A DNA stretch of 64,000 nt from assembly GCF_900168295.1 (NCBI RefSeq), contig NZ_FVZL01000001.1, positions 62,001 to 126,000 on the forward strand, written 5' to 3'. The position numbers and the translations under genes were made by a program. Below the pieces are notes generated by a model. That model ran no database searches and was not told the origin of the DNA. It worked only from the letters and a program-made list of their open reading frames with translations. Positions 1-8,497 of the stretch are shown here, one piece after another (position 1 is the first letter of the stretch; each line of letters starts with the position of its first letter). The DNA is from Arthrobacter sp. P2b (lineage in GTDB: Bacteria > Actinomycetota > Actinomycetes > Actinomycetales > Micrococcaceae).

Positions 1-330
1 GCGCTCCACGACGGGCTGAAAGTTACCCGGCTGGCCGAAACCACAGGATTGTCACGGTGGACTGTCCGGACCATAGGCCTGTCCTTCAGCGATCTCCTGC
101 CATCGGGGCTGCCGGCCGAGCAGCGGCTCGCGATGATTATGGAGCTGAAGTCAGAGCTGGCTGAGCTCGAGGCGTCCAAGGCGGACCTGGAGCAGAAGCG
201 GCTTGAGCTGCTTGCCGCGGCCCGCCGGCTCGGTGTGATGGATGACTTCGAACTCGCCGCGCTCAGCGGCCTGCAGAGCGAGACAGTCCGGAGGATGACG
301 TGGGGCCGCCAGGCGGAGCCGACTCCCTGA
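1..330 (+). CDS. Helix-turn-helix protein, 5' end missing
   Basis: The reading frame is open from the first base of the window, so the true start lies to the left; 109 codons are visible. Residues 8-28 of the visible part (VTRLAETTGLSRWTVRTIGL) read as a helix-turn-helix. They are followed by a charged heptad-like helix (about 40-73, rich in E, L and K) that could form a coiled coil, and by a second HTH-like stretch (LAALSGLQSETVRRM). This fits a small DNA-binding protein, but no named family is recognised. An internal TTG at 49 could give a 93-residue product, but it would cut the first HTH, so a start upstream of the window is preferred. It converges on the VOC gene with only 13 nt between stops. 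Confidence 0.6.
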   Translation, partial: ALHDGLKVTRLAETTGLSRWTVRTIGLSFSDLLPSGLPAEQRLAMIMELKSELAELEASKADLEQKRLELLAAARRLGVMDDFELAALSGLQSETVRRMTWGRQAEPTP

Positions 331-343
331 CAGTGCCGGGAGT

Positions 344-715
344 CTACCGGTGCTGATCGACGAGGACCGGGTTGCCGTCCGGGTCCACGACGATGAAGCT
401 CGCCGGGCCCGTGCTTCCCGGGTCGGCTTCCGCCACGAATTCCACGCCCTGCTCCTTGAGCTCCCGCTGCAGCTCGCGCACATCGGTGAAGGAGTCCAGC
501 GGCTCGGCATTCTGGTTCCAGCCCGGGTTGAACGTGAGCATGTTCTTCTCGAACATTCCCTGGAACAGGCCAACGACGGTCTCGCCGTTCTTCAGGATGA
601 GCCAGTTCTGCGACATGTCACCGCCGAAACTGCTGAAGCCGAGTTTCTCGTAGAACGCGGCCGACGCCGCAAGGTCCTTGACGGTCAGGCTGACTGAGAA
701 CGCGCCGAGCTGCAT
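344..715 (-). CDS. VOC (glyoxalase/bleomycin-resistance) family protein
   Basis: A 123-residue single-module vicinal oxygen chelate protein. It opens with the typical beta-strand and helix ([21 protein letters not shown]) and closes with the family signature strand [12 protein letters not shown]. The start ATG at 715 is chosen because GTGGAG lies 6 nt upstream and the fold begins there; an in-frame upstream extension to 850 has no family similarity and overlaps the divergent stress-protein leader. VOC proteins of this size act as lyases, dioxygenases or antibiotic-binding proteins, usually as dimers. Substrate cannot be read from sequence. Confidence 0.85.
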   Translation of the reverse strand: MQLGAFSVSLTVKDLAASAAFYEKLGFSSFGGDMSQNWLILKNGETVVGLFQGMFEKNMLTFNPGWNQNAEPLDSFTDVRELQRELKEQGVEFVAEADPGSTGPASFIVVDPDGNPVLVDQHR

Positions 716-872
716 GTGGTGCTCCACTCTCCGGAACGGGCTGATGCCTCTTGATGATACGGCGCGTGGCAAGGACTCACGGAGGAAACTTTCAGCAATC
801 CGGCCGGTACCGGAACCCGGTTCTCTAAACTGGCCAAGGACCATAGCCACACCAAGAGCAAGGGAGCCAGGA

Positions 873-1295
873 ATGAGCGGAGTAGTTGTTGTAGGAGTGG
901 ACGCCAGCCAGTCGGCCAGGAAAGCCGCGGAAGTTGCCCGGGACCTGGCGGAATCCCTGGGAGCTTCGCTTCACGTAGTGACCGCGTTCGAGACCGAGAA
1001 CGCCGAAGTCTTCGGCAGCGGCTCGGACACGGTGCGTATTTCGAACGCCGACAGCGCCGAAATCGTCGCGAACGAACTGGGCAAATCAGGACAGGGGCCG
1101 AAAATCACCTACTCGGCAGCCCGCGGCAAACCGGCAGATTCCCTGATCAGGGAAGCCATCCGCCTGGACGCCCGGCTGATCGTTGTAGGCAACCGCAGGA
1201 TGCGCGGCATCGGCCGCCTCCTGGGCAGCGTCGCCAACAGCGTGGCGCACAACGCGCCGTGCGATGTGTACATCGCCAACACGTACGACGACTGA
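873..1295 (+). CDS. Universal stress protein (UspA family)
   Basis: A 140-residue single Usp domain. The N-terminal strand [15 protein letters not shown] carries the conserved Asp, and the C-terminal part ([21 protein letters not shown]) matches the ATP-binding glycine/serine loop, so it is probably of the nucleotide-binding type. The ATG at 873 follows AGGGAG by 6 nt; the in-frame extension back to 678 is not family-like and covers the promoter region of the divergent VOC gene. It is a stand-alone gene closed by a strong hairpin. Usp proteins accumulate under starvation or oxidative stress; the precise role here is unknown. Confidence 0.9.
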   Translation: MSGVVVVGVDASQSARKAAEVARDLAESLGASLHVVTAFETENAEVFGSGSDTVRISNADSAEIVANELGKSGQGPKITYSAARGKPADSLIREAIRLDARLIVVGNRRMRGIGRLLGSVANSVAHNAPCDVYIANTYDD

Positions 1296-1309
1296 CAGCT
1301 GAGCCAGGC

Positions 1310-1351
1310 AAGCGAACGACGACGGGACCTCCCGCCGTCGTTCGCTTGTTT
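1310..1351 (+). terminator. Intrinsic terminator after the stress-protein gene
   Basis: Arms of 18 nt (AAGCGAACGACGACGGGA and TCCCGCCGTCGTTCGCTT) pair with one mismatch around a 2-nt loop and run into TTGTTTT. It contains the ACGACGGCGGGA-type core seen at several other gene ends in the window. Confidence 0.85.
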
Positions 1352-1390
1352 TAAGCGCCAGCCGCGGGGTTCCTCGCGGCACCGGTGCAC

Positions 1391-2044
1391 TTAGGTCGCG
1401 GCTTCCGCCTCCGCCAGCCTGACCGAGCGGAGCTCCTCGACGACTGCATGGGAAGGCCAATGGCTGTACGTCAATTCCCGGGCCCGGCCGCGATCGGCCT
1501 CCGGGAACAGCCTCTCCAGCAGCCCCACCGCGTGCAGGAGTGCGATCAGCGCGTTGGTTCGTGGATCGGCCACCGCAGGTTCCACCGACCCGGCAGCCAT
1601 TGTTGCCGAAATCTTCTGCAGCAGCGCCGCCTCGGGAGCATGGTCCTTCTCCGGATACCGTGTGGTCCTGAACAGCCCCAGGTGTTTCTCACCTACATGC
1701 TGCACGATGCCCAGCGCAGCCATTCCCTCATAGATCCGGTGCACCTCGGCACGGCTTTCCAGCATGGAAACCCAGCGCTTGGGCGTGTGCGGCCGTGACT
1801 TGTGCCGGATCAGGTCCAGCTGCTGCTGGAAATCGGACTCCACCGCAGTGCCGGTGGCCCGGACATGCCTGCCCTGCAGTTCGATGGCACCAAGCAGATC
1901 CAGCTCGGCCAGGATGGCACCGGCCACGCCGGCCTGGAGGAAGGGCTGCGGCACATCGGGCTCGCCGTCCGCGTCATTTGTTGCCAGTAGGAGGAATGCC
2001 TGCGGAAGGTTCAGCTCCCGGGCCCTCGGAGATTGAGCATCCAT
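1391..2044 (-). CDS. GPP34 family phosphoprotein (paralogue 1)
   Basis: The protein begins LNLPQAFLLLATNDADG, a hallmark of the GPP34 (Golgi phosphoprotein 3-like) family, which in bacteria is found mainly in actinomycetes. The rest keeps the family's alternating helices (VAGAILAELDLLGAIEL, TPKRWVSMLESRAEVHRIYEGM). It is strongly similar along its whole length to the protein at 20181-20912, so the two are paralogues. In eukaryotes the domain binds phosphatidylinositol-4-phosphate; the bacterial role is not established. The ATG at 2044 (MDAQ) is favoured with GGGA about 10 nt upstream; a GTG at 2074 is the alternative start. The C-terminal third is variable and Ala/Glu-rich. Confidence 0.85.
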   Translation of the reverse strand: MDAQSPRARELNLPQAFLLLATNDADGEPDVPQPFLQAGVAGAILAELDLLGAIELQGRHVRATGTAVESDFQQQLDLIRHKSRPHTPKRWVSMLESRAEVHRIYEGMAALGIVQHVGEKHLGLFRTTRYPEKDHAPEAALLQKISATMAAGSVEPAVADPRTNALIALLHAVGLLERLFPEADRGRARELTYSHWPSHAVVEELRSVRLAEAEAAT

Positions 2045-2124
2045 ACGTCCATGGTCCCGCCGCCGGACCCCCACGACAATGATGATTTACGCGGTGGAAA
2101 CGCGGAGCACTAGCAGCAAGCGAA

Positions 2125-2148
2125 ATTGCAGAGTACATTTAATGCAAT
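2125..2148. promoter_or_regulatory. Inverted repeat upstream of the RpiR operon
   Basis: ATTGCA and TGCAAT are separated by 12 nt, ending 40 nt before the RpiR-type start codon. The symmetrical half-sites and AT-rich spacer fit an operator for autoregulation by the adjacent regulator. The assignment is inference only. Confidence 0.35.
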
Positions 2149-2188
2149 CAGCCTTGCAGAGTGATCTGCGTTACAGAACGGGTGGTCC

Positions 2189-3088
2189 TTGAAAACGAAC
2201 GCCGCAGAAGTGGAGGCCGCCGACGCCGGAACCACGGGCGCCGGGAACAGTTCCCAGGCCTGGCTCGGCGACGCACTGCCGGACGTCCCGCTCACCAAGG
2301 CCCAGAGCCGGGTGGTGGAGGTCATCGCCCGCAACCCCCAGCTTTCCTCCTACGCGGACATCGCCGAGATTGCCCAGCGCGCCGACGTCAACAGCTCCAC
2401 CGTGGTCCGCGCCGCCCAGCACCTGGGCTACCGCGGCTGGCCCGATCTCCAGCGCGAACTGCGCTCCCGGTACCTGGTGATGATCTCCACGGAGGACACG
2501 CTCACCGAGCACGGCGAGCACCGCAGCCCCCTCCACGACGCCCTGAACCACGACATCGAGAACCTCCGCCTGACGCTGGACTCCAACACAGCCGACGACG
2601 CCGAGGCCGCCATTGCGGCAATGGCCGCCGCCAAGTCCATCACCGTCGTCGGGATTGGCTCATTCGCCGGTCCCGCCAGCGTGATGGCCCACCTCGGCGC
2701 CACGATGGGGTACCCCATCTCCCTGGAGAACCGCGGCGGCGTGCACCTGGCCTCCAGCACCAACACCCTCGGCGAAGGCGACGTGCTGGTGGTCATCAAC
2801 ATGTGGCGTTCGGTGCGGCAGATCATCGTGGCCGCCGAAGCCGCCAAGCAGGCCGGCGCCACGGTCATCGCCATCAGCGACATGCGCCGCGGCCGCCTGG
2901 CAGCCGTGGCCGACCACCTGCTGGTGGTGGCCTCGGAAGGCATCTCCTTCTTCCAGTCCGTCACCGCCGCCAACTCCCTGGTCTACGGCCTGCTGGCCGG
3001 CATGGAGGCGGCGCACCCCGAACGCAGCCGCGCCGCCATCCGCCGCACCCAGCAGCTGTGGAAAGACCTGGACATCTACCTCGACTAA
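2189..3088 (+). CDS. MurR/RpiR family transcriptional regulator
   Basis: This 299-residue protein has an N-terminal HTH_6 domain (TKAQSRVVEVIARNP..., about residues 34-105, with SSTVVRAAQHLGYRGW as the recognition region). A C-terminal SIS sugar-isomerase fold (about 140-265, ITVVGIGSFAGPASVMAHLG) follows. RpiR regulators bind phosphosugars or small acids through SIS and control the adjacent catabolic operon, as repressor or activator. The only in-frame start before the domain is TTG 2189; an in-frame stop lies at 2162. It heads a same-strand run of five genes (34 nt to the next), so it probably regulates the downstream dehydrogenase, amidohydrolase and transporter genes. Confidence 0.9.
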   Translation: MKTNAAEVEAADAGTTGAGNSSQAWLGDALPDVPLTKAQSRVVEVIARNPQLSSYADIAEIAQRADVNSSTVVRAAQHLGYRGWPDLQRELRSRYLVMISTEDTLTEHGEHRSPLHDALNHDIENLRLTLDSNTADDAEAAIAAMAAAKSITVVGIGSFAGPASVMAHLGATMGYPISLENRGGVHLASSTNTLGEGDVLVVINMWRSVRQIIVAAEAAKQAGATVIAISDMRRGRLAAVADHLLVVASEGISFFQSVTAANSLVYGLLAGMEAAHPERSRAAIRRTQQLWKDLDIYLD

Positions 3089-3122
3089 CTCCCTCTATCC
3101 AGCACTTCAGGAGCGCCTCCCC

Positions 3123-4049
3123 ATGAACCAGAACACCCGGCGGATCGCCGTCATCGGCCTCGGCGCGATGGGCGGAGCCATGGCCGCCGCCCTGCACAAG
3201 GCCGGCTGGGACGTCACCGGCTTCGACCCCTCGGATACGGCACGGTCAGCAGCGGAAGCAGCCGGCATCACCACCACCGCCACCCTCGGGGACGTCGCCG
3301 GAACCCCCTATGCCGTGCTCTCCCTGCCCGCCGCCAGCATCGTGGAAACAACAGTCCCCCAGCTCCTGGCAGCACCCGGGACGGTCGCCATCATCGACAC
3401 CACCACCTCCGAGCCGGCCACCAGCAAGAAGATGGCCGAACTCGCCGAAGCCCAGGGAGCAGCCTTCGTTGACGCCCCGGTCTCCGGCGGCCGCGACGGC
3501 GCCGCAACAGGGTCGCTGAGCGCTTTCGTCGGCGCCACCGAAGCCGCCCTTAAAGCAGCCGAACCCGTCCTGCTGGCACTCACCGGCGGCAAGTACAGCC
3601 ACATCGGTGGCCCCGGCAGCGGCAACGTGGTCAAGCTCCTTAATAACGTCCTGGCAGCGGCCAACCTGGCCTCCGTGGGCGAAGCCCTGGGCGTTGCGAA
3701 GGCCTACGGCATCGACCCCGCCAAAGCAGCCGCAAGCATCAGTGAAGCCTCCGGCGGCAGCAAGGTCTCCGCGAACATGTACCCCAACTGGGTGCTCAGC
3801 GGCACGCACGATTCCGGCTTCTCGCTGGGCCTGATGGCCCGCGACGCAGCCCTCGCCGTGGACGTGGCAACACAGATCGGCGAAACGCCGTCCCTGCTCG
3901 CCGCCGTCGCCAACCAGTGGCAGGACGCCCTGGCAGTCCTCGGGCCCCGTGCGGACTTCACGGAAATCGCCCGCGTGGTTGCCCCGGCCGTCACCCCGGC
4001 GGGAGCACCCGGCGCCGCCACCCCTGCCGGCACCACGCCCACCGCCTAA
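3123..4049 (+). CDS. NAD(P)-dependent beta-hydroxyacid dehydrogenase (HIBADH family)
   Basis: A 308-residue protein with an N-terminal Rossmann motif IAVIGLGAMGGAMAAAL (residues 8-24). The family substrate loop DAPVSGGRDGAATGSL and the catalytic-lysine helix GSGNVVKLLNNVLAAANLA follow. These identify the 3-hydroxyisobutyrate dehydrogenase superfamily (also tartronate semialdehyde reductase and threonate dehydrogenase). It would oxidise a beta-hydroxyacid to a semialdehyde or 3-keto acid, which the aldehyde dehydrogenase encoded 45 nt downstream could process further. The Pro/Ala/Gly-rich C-terminal tail (after about residue 285) is non-conserved. Exact substrate is unknown. Confidence 0.9.
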   Translation: MNQNTRRIAVIGLGAMGGAMAAALHKAGWDVTGFDPSDTARSAAEAAGITTTATLGDVAGTPYAVLSLPAASIVETTVPQLLAAPGTVAIIDTTTSEPATSKKMAELAEAQGAAFVDAPVSGGRDGAATGSLSAFVGATEAALKAAEPVLLALTGGKYSHIGGPGSGNVVKLLNNVLAAANLASVGEALGVAKAYGIDPAKAAASISEASGGSKVSANMYPNWVLSGTHDSGFSLGLMARDAALAVDVATQIGETPSLLAAVANQWQDALAVLGPRADFTEIARVVAPAVTPAGAPGAATPAGTTPTA

Positions 4050-4094
4050 ATCCCCGGCACCGGCCCCTCATCCCCAGCACCAAAGGACCCCACC

Positions 4095-5642
4095 TTGAGC
4101 ATCACCACAGCACCAACCTCCTCCTCGGCAGCAACCGCCAAAGCAGTCCTGGACGCAGCATTCCCGGGCGGCCTGGGCGCGTTCGTCGACGGCCGCACCC
4201 TTCCCGGCAGTGGCGAGGGCATCACCCTCACCGCAGCCGCCACCGGCGAAGCCTTTGCCACCTATGCGGACGCAGGCCCCGAAGGCGCCGAGGCCATCCT
4301 GGAAAGTTCGACGGCGGGCGCGGCGGTCTGGGGCGCGATGAACGGTTTCGAGCGGGCCGCCATCCTCCGCAACGTCAGCCGCGCCGTGGAACAGCACGGG
4401 GAGGAGCTGGCCATCCTGGAGTCCGCCACCACCGGCAAGCCCATCCGGGACGCCCGGATCGAAGCCGCCAAGGTGGCCGAAATGTTCGGCTACTACGCCG
4501 GCTGGGCGGACAAACTGACCGGCCAGACCATCCCGGTTCCCGGCAACTGGCACACCTACACGGAGCGCGTGCCGTGGGGCGTCGTCGTCGCCATCACCCC
4601 ATGGAACGCTCCCCTGTTCACGGCCGGCTGGAACTCCGCCGCACCCCTGGCCGCGGGCAACGCCGTGATCATCAAGCCCAGCGAATTCACCCCGGCCTCC
4701 TCGGTCCGGCTCGCCCAGATCGCCCACGAAGCCGGTCTCCCAGCGGGCGTCTTCAACGTGGCCGCCGGGCTGGGCCAGACCGTCGGCGCCACCCTCACCA
4801 CGGACCGGCGCGTGGGCAAGGTCAGCTTCATCGGCTCCGTCCCCACCGGGCGCCGCGTTGCCGTCGCCGCCGCCCAGGCCGGAATTCCCGCCCTGCTGGA
4901 GCTCGGCGGCAAGAGCGCTAACATCGTGTTCGCCGACGCCGACCTGGACCGCGCCGCGGACGGCGCCATCTCGGCGATCTTCTCGGGTGCGGGCCAGTCC
5001 TGCGTTGCCGGGTCACGGCTCCTGGTGGAGCGCAGCGTGCACGCCCAGTTCGTGGAGATGGTCGCCGCGAAAGCCGCACGGCTGCGCGTGGGAGACCCAC
5101 TCAGCGCGGACACCGAGGTGGGCCCCATCATCACCGCCCAGCAGTTCGCCACCGTCAACACCCTCATCGCGGCCGGCATGGACGACGGCGGCCGCCGGCT
5201 CACCGGGGCCGCGCTTCCGGAGGCACTGGCCGGGTCAGGCCTCGCAGGCGGACACTGGGTTATGCCCACGCTGCTCGACGGCGTCACACCGGCCAACCGC
5301 CTGGAAACCACGGAGGTCTTCGGACCGGTGGTGGGCGCCGACGCGTTCGATACCGAGGCTGAGGCCATCGCCCGTGCCAACAACACCAACTTCGGCCTGG
5401 CCGGCGCGGTGTGGACCTCCGATGTATCCCGCGCCCACCACATCGCCCGGGAGGTGAAGGCCGGCACGTTCTGGATCAACTCCTATAAAACGATCCACGT
5501 GGCAGTTCCCTTCGGCGGCTTCGGCGACTCCGGCCACGGACGCTCCTCCGGCCCGGGCGTCCTGGACGAGTACACGCAGACCAAGGCCATCTGGGTGCCC
5601 ACCCGCGCGGCCGGCTCGCCGTTCCCGTCCCTGTCCTACTAA
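4095..5642 (+). CDS. Aldehyde dehydrogenase (NAD(P)+, ALDH superfamily)
   Basis: A 515-residue ALDH of normal family length. Visible signatures are the cofactor-site ITPWNAPLF and KPSEFTPASS, the loop FIGSVPTGRRVA, the general-base glutamate in LLELGGKSANIVF, and the nucleophilic cysteine in GAGQSCVAGSRLLV. It would oxidise an aldehyde to the acid. The TTG at 4095 follows AAAGGACCCCACC, a weak ribosome site. It sits between the beta-hydroxyacid dehydrogenase and the M20 hydrolase, so a semialdehyde from the same pathway is its likely substrate. Substrate specificity cannot be read from the sequence. Confidence 0.92.
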   Translation: MSITTAPTSSSAATAKAVLDAAFPGGLGAFVDGRTLPGSGEGITLTAAATGEAFATYADAGPEGAEAILESSTAGAAVWGAMNGFERAAILRNVSRAVEQHGEELAILESATTGKPIRDARIEAAKVAEMFGYYAGWADKLTGQTIPVPGNWHTYTERVPWGVVVAITPWNAPLFTAGWNSAAPLAAGNAVIIKPSEFTPASSVRLAQIAHEAGLPAGVFNVAAGLGQTVGATLTTDRRVGKVSFIGSVPTGRRVAVAAAQAGIPALLELGGKSANIVFADADLDRAADGAISAIFSGAGQSCVAGSRLLVERSVHAQFVEMVAAKAARLRVGDPLSADTEVGPIITAQQFATVNTLIAAGMDDGGRRLTGAALPEALAGSGLAGGHWVMPTLLDGVTPANRLETTEVFGPVVGADAFDTEAEAIARANNTNFGLAGAVWTSDVSRAHHIAREVKAGTFWINSYKTIHVAVPFGGFGDSGHGRSSGPGVLDEYTQTKAIWVPTRAAGSPFPSLSY

Positions 5643-5668
5643 AGGAAAGCCCCGCCAGATCAAGGGAG

Positions 5669-6901
5669 ATGTCCATGGAACTGACTGACACAACCACCGC
5701 AACAGGTGCCCTCCGCGCCGCCCTGGCGGACGCCGTCGAACGCTGGAGACCCCGCATCCAGGCCGTGGCAAAGGAGATCCACGCGCTCAAGGAAATCTCC
5801 TTCGAGGAGGTCCGCTCGGCCGAGGCCATCGCCGCCCTGCTGGAGGAGGGCGGGTTCGAGGTGGAGCGCGGCACGGCCGGCCTTCCCACGGCGTTCAGTG
5901 CGAGCGCCGGAAGCGGTGACCTCACCGTGGCCCTGTGTGTGGAATACGACGCACTGCCGGAGATCGGGCACGCCTGCGGGCACAACCTGATCGCCGGCGC
6001 GTCCGTGGCCGCCGCCCTTGCCCTGCGGCCTTTCGTGGACGAGCTGGGCATCACCCTGAAAGCCATCGGCACCCCTGCCGAGGAGCACGGTGGCGGCAAG
6101 GCGCTGATGCTGGAGCGCGGGGCGTTCGACGGCGTGGGGCTGGCTTTGATGGTCCATCCCGTCCAGGACGGAATCACCTACAACCCGGCGGGCACCAGCG
6201 CGCAGGCCGTGGGCCGTTACCAGGCAACGTTCACCGGCAAGGCCGCCCACGCGGCGGCGGCCCCGCACCAGGGCATCAACGCCGCGGATGCCGCCGTGCT
6301 GAGCCAGGTGGCCATCGGCCTGCTCCGCCAGCAGATCCCCGCCGACCACCGGATCGCCTGCTTCGTGGCCGAGGCCGGGCACGTCACCAACATCATCCCC
6401 GAAAAAGCCGTGGTCCAGTTCGAGTGCCGGGCCTTCACGCTGCCGGAATACGAGGCGCTGCATCAACGCGTCCGGAACTGCTTCGAAGGCGCCGCGCTGG
6501 CCACCGGCACAACCCTGGTGATCGAGGAGGCAGAACCCCTCTACGAACCGCTGCTGCAGGACGACATCCTCGCAGCGCACTGGACCGACGCGATGAACGC
6601 GTTCGGCAAGGACACGTCCCGCTCCTCCGGCCTGAGCGGCGGCTCTACCGACATGGGCAACATCTCCCAGGTCATCCCGTCCCTTCACCCCTGGCTGAGC
6701 ATTCCGGGCGCCAACGTACCCATCCACTCGCATGCGTTCGCCGCGCTTGCGGATTCCCCCGAGGCGTACGGGGTGATGTTCCAGGCGGCCACAGCGCTGG
6801 CCTGGACCGTCGCCGGCGCCGCCTCAACCCCCACCGAGCGGGAACGCTTCACCCAAGCCGCGTACCGCCGTCGTACTGTCACCCAGGAAGGCACATCATG
6901 A
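5669..6901 (+). CDS. M20 family amidohydrolase (AbgB/PM20D2-like)
   Basis: This 410-residue protein carries the metal-binding motif CVEYDALPEIGHACGHN, GTPAEEHGGGKALM (catalytic Glu-Glu and ligand) and AHAAAAPHQG of the dimerisation domain, ending with a late His ligand in IHSHAFAA. The DALP-IGHACGHN form is typical of AbgB and PM20D2-type enzymes that cleave acyl-amino-acid amide bonds, so hydrolysis of an N-acyl or aromatic amide is likely. Start ATG 5669 (or 5675) has GGGAG upstream. Its stop overlaps the start of the DUF3100 transporter gene (ATGA), which suggests translational coupling of hydrolase and uptake protein. Confidence 0.9.
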   Translation: MSMELTDTTTATGALRAALADAVERWRPRIQAVAKEIHALKEISFEEVRSAEAIAALLEEGGFEVERGTAGLPTAFSASAGSGDLTVALCVEYDALPEIGHACGHNLIAGASVAAALALRPFVDELGITLKAIGTPAEEHGGGKALMLERGAFDGVGLALMVHPVQDGITYNPAGTSAQAVGRYQATFTGKAAHAAAAPHQGINAADAAVLSQVAIGLLRQQIPADHRIACFVAEAGHVTNIIPEKAVVQFECRAFTLPEYEALHQRVRNCFEGAALATGTTLVIEEAEPLYEPLLQDDILAAHWTDAMNAFGKDTSRSSGLSGGSTDMGNISQVIPSLHPWLSIPGANVPIHSHAFAALADSPEAYGVMFQAATALAWTVAGAASTPTERERFTQAAYRRRTVTQEGTS

Positions 6902-8271
6902 GCACTACCAAAACGGCCCGGATCGACAGGGCCGGCACCAGGCTGACGGTCCCCATTGCCGCCCTGGCCTTCGTCATTGCGCTGGCGGTCCAGTTCATCG
7001 GGCAGGCGAAAATCGACGTCGGGATCGGCGCCATCATCATCTTCCCCATGGTGTGGGGCCTCATCCTGGGCCTGCTGGTCTCGGTCCAGAAATTCAAGCC
7101 CCTGGGCCTTGACCTCCAGCGCGTTGCCGCGGCCCTGGTGGGCGTCGCCGTGCTGCTCCTGGTGGCCCGGCTGGCCTTCAACATCGGGCCCAGCCTGCCC
7201 ACGCTGCTCAAGGCAGGCCCGGCGCTGCTCCTCCAGGAAGTGGGCCACCTGCTGGGCACCATCGTGCTGGCCCTGCCGCTGGCCGTGCTGCTCCGGATGG
7301 GCAAGGCAACCGTGGGTGCCACGTTCTCCCTGGACCGTGAGCCGTCCTTCGCCATGGTGTCCGAGAAGTACGGGCCGGATTCGGACCAGTACCGCGGGGT
7401 GCTGGCGATGTACGTTTTCGGCACGCTGTTCGGCGCCGTGTTCATCACGCTGCTGACGTCCCTCGTTGCCAACTGGAAGATCTTCGATCCGCTGGCCCTG
7501 GCCATGGGCGCCGGTGTGGGGTCCGGGTCCATGATGGCGGCATCCGCGGCCAGTATCGTGGCCGCCTACCCGGCGGACCAGGAGGCCATCCTGGGCATGG
7601 CCGCCGTGTCCAACCTGATCACCACCGTGCTGGGCGTCTACGTGGGCATCTACATCGCGCTGCCGCTGGCTGACCGGTTCTACAAGGCACTGACCCGCAA
7701 GCAGGAGGCCCGCCAGGAAGCCGCTGTTACGGCAGGCGCCCCCGCCGAACGCACCGTCGCGGACCTGGACCGTGAGGCAGCGCAGGCAGAGGAGAACCGC
7801 CGGTTCCGCGAGCGCGTTGCGGAATCCTCGGCGGCCATGAAACTGCCCCTGTGGCTGTCCCTGTCCGTGTTGACCGTCCTGGGCATCGGCACGGCGTCCG
7901 TGGCGGCCAAGGGGTTCAGCCTGAGCATTGTGGCCGGCTACGCCATCATGCTGGCCCTGGTTTTGGTGAGCATTGCGCTGGCCAAGGCCACCCGGAAGAT
8001 CTCGGCCATCATCTTCGTCACCACCCTCGGCGCGTACATTTCCAGCCCCTGGTTCTTCGCGGCCGAAGCACTCAACGCCGCCGTCAAGACCGTGGACTTC
8101 CTGTCCATCGCCACGGTGATGCTGACGCTCGCCGGCCTGTCCCTGGGCAAGGACATCCCGCTGCTGAAGAATATCGGGTGGAAGATCATCCCCGTGGGCC
8201 TGGTGGCCATCACGGCGTCCTTCCTGCTCTCCACCGTGATCGCGGAGTTCGCAATGGGTCTGTGGCAGTAA
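6898..8271 (+). CDS. DUF3100 domain multi-pass membrane protein, putative transporter
   Basis: A 457-residue, strongly hydrophobic protein with about 10-12 membrane segments in two halves. A charged cytoplasmic linker (about residues 265-310: KQEARQEAAV..., DREAAQAEENRRFRERV) splits them. The pattern matches DUF3100 proteins, which are commonly encoded next to M20 amidohydrolases. Start ATG 6898 overlaps the hydrolase stop by 4 nt; a longer in-frame extension runs antisense to sense through the upstream gene and is not credible. The gene arrangement suggests import of the amide substrate of the M20 enzyme. Transport function is inferred from topology and context. Confidence 0.88.
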   Translation: MSTTKTARIDRAGTRLTVPIAALAFVIALAVQFIGQAKIDVGIGAIIIFPMVWGLILGLLVSVQKFKPLGLDLQRVAAALVGVAVLLLVARLAFNIGPSLPTLLKAGPALLLQEVGHLLGTIVLALPLAVLLRMGKATVGATFSLDREPSFAMVSEKYGPDSDQYRGVLAMYVFGTLFGAVFITLLTSLVANWKIFDPLALAMGAGVGSGSMMAASAASIVAAYPADQEAILGMAAVSNLITTVLGVYVGIYIALPLADRFYKALTRKQEARQEAAVTAGAPAERTVADLDREAAQAEENRRFRERVAESSAAMKLPLWLSLSVLTVLGIGTASVAAKGFSLSIVAGYAIMLALVLVSIALAKATRKISAIIFVTTLGAYISSPWFFAAEALNAAVKTVDFLSIATVMLTLAGLSLGKDIPLLKNIGWKIIPVGLVAITASFLLSTVIAEFAMGLWQ

Positions 8272-8305
8272 GGGGTCTCTGCAAGTAGGGGCTCAGCACC
8301 AGGGC

Positions 8306-8386
8306 AGCGGGCATGCCGGACTCGAGGAAGGCAGCCATCCAAGAGTCGCGTGGCTGAAAGTCGAGTACACACCACGCATGCCCGCT
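8306..8386. other. Triple-nested inverted repeat, possible structured RNA or mobile-element remnant
   Basis: Three arm pairs nest in order: AGCGGGCATGC (8306-8316) with GCATGCCCGCT (8376-8386), ACTCGA (8320-8325) with TCGAGT (8361-8366), and CAGCCA (8332-8337) with TGGCTG (8351-8356), around a 13-nt apical loop. The 81-nt segment can fold as one long interrupted hairpin. It lies between the DUF3100 gene and the Hpt-like gene. No T-tract follows, so a simple terminator is not favoured. Confidence 0.55.
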
Positions 8387-8497
8387 CCCCCCGCTACCCG
8401 TAGCGTCCGTTAGAAGTCCTGCGGCACAGTGCGCGCAGGAGGTCTGACGAGCCGGAGGCGCTATGGGGCATGACGGTGGCATCCCGGGCGGCGGGCC

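Noticed and set aside
5935..6897. In-frame N-terminal extension of the DUF3100 protein
   Set aside because: It overlaps the M20 gene in another frame and is Arg/Pro-rich shadow sequence; the ATG at 6898 with an ATGA overlap starts the membrane protein.
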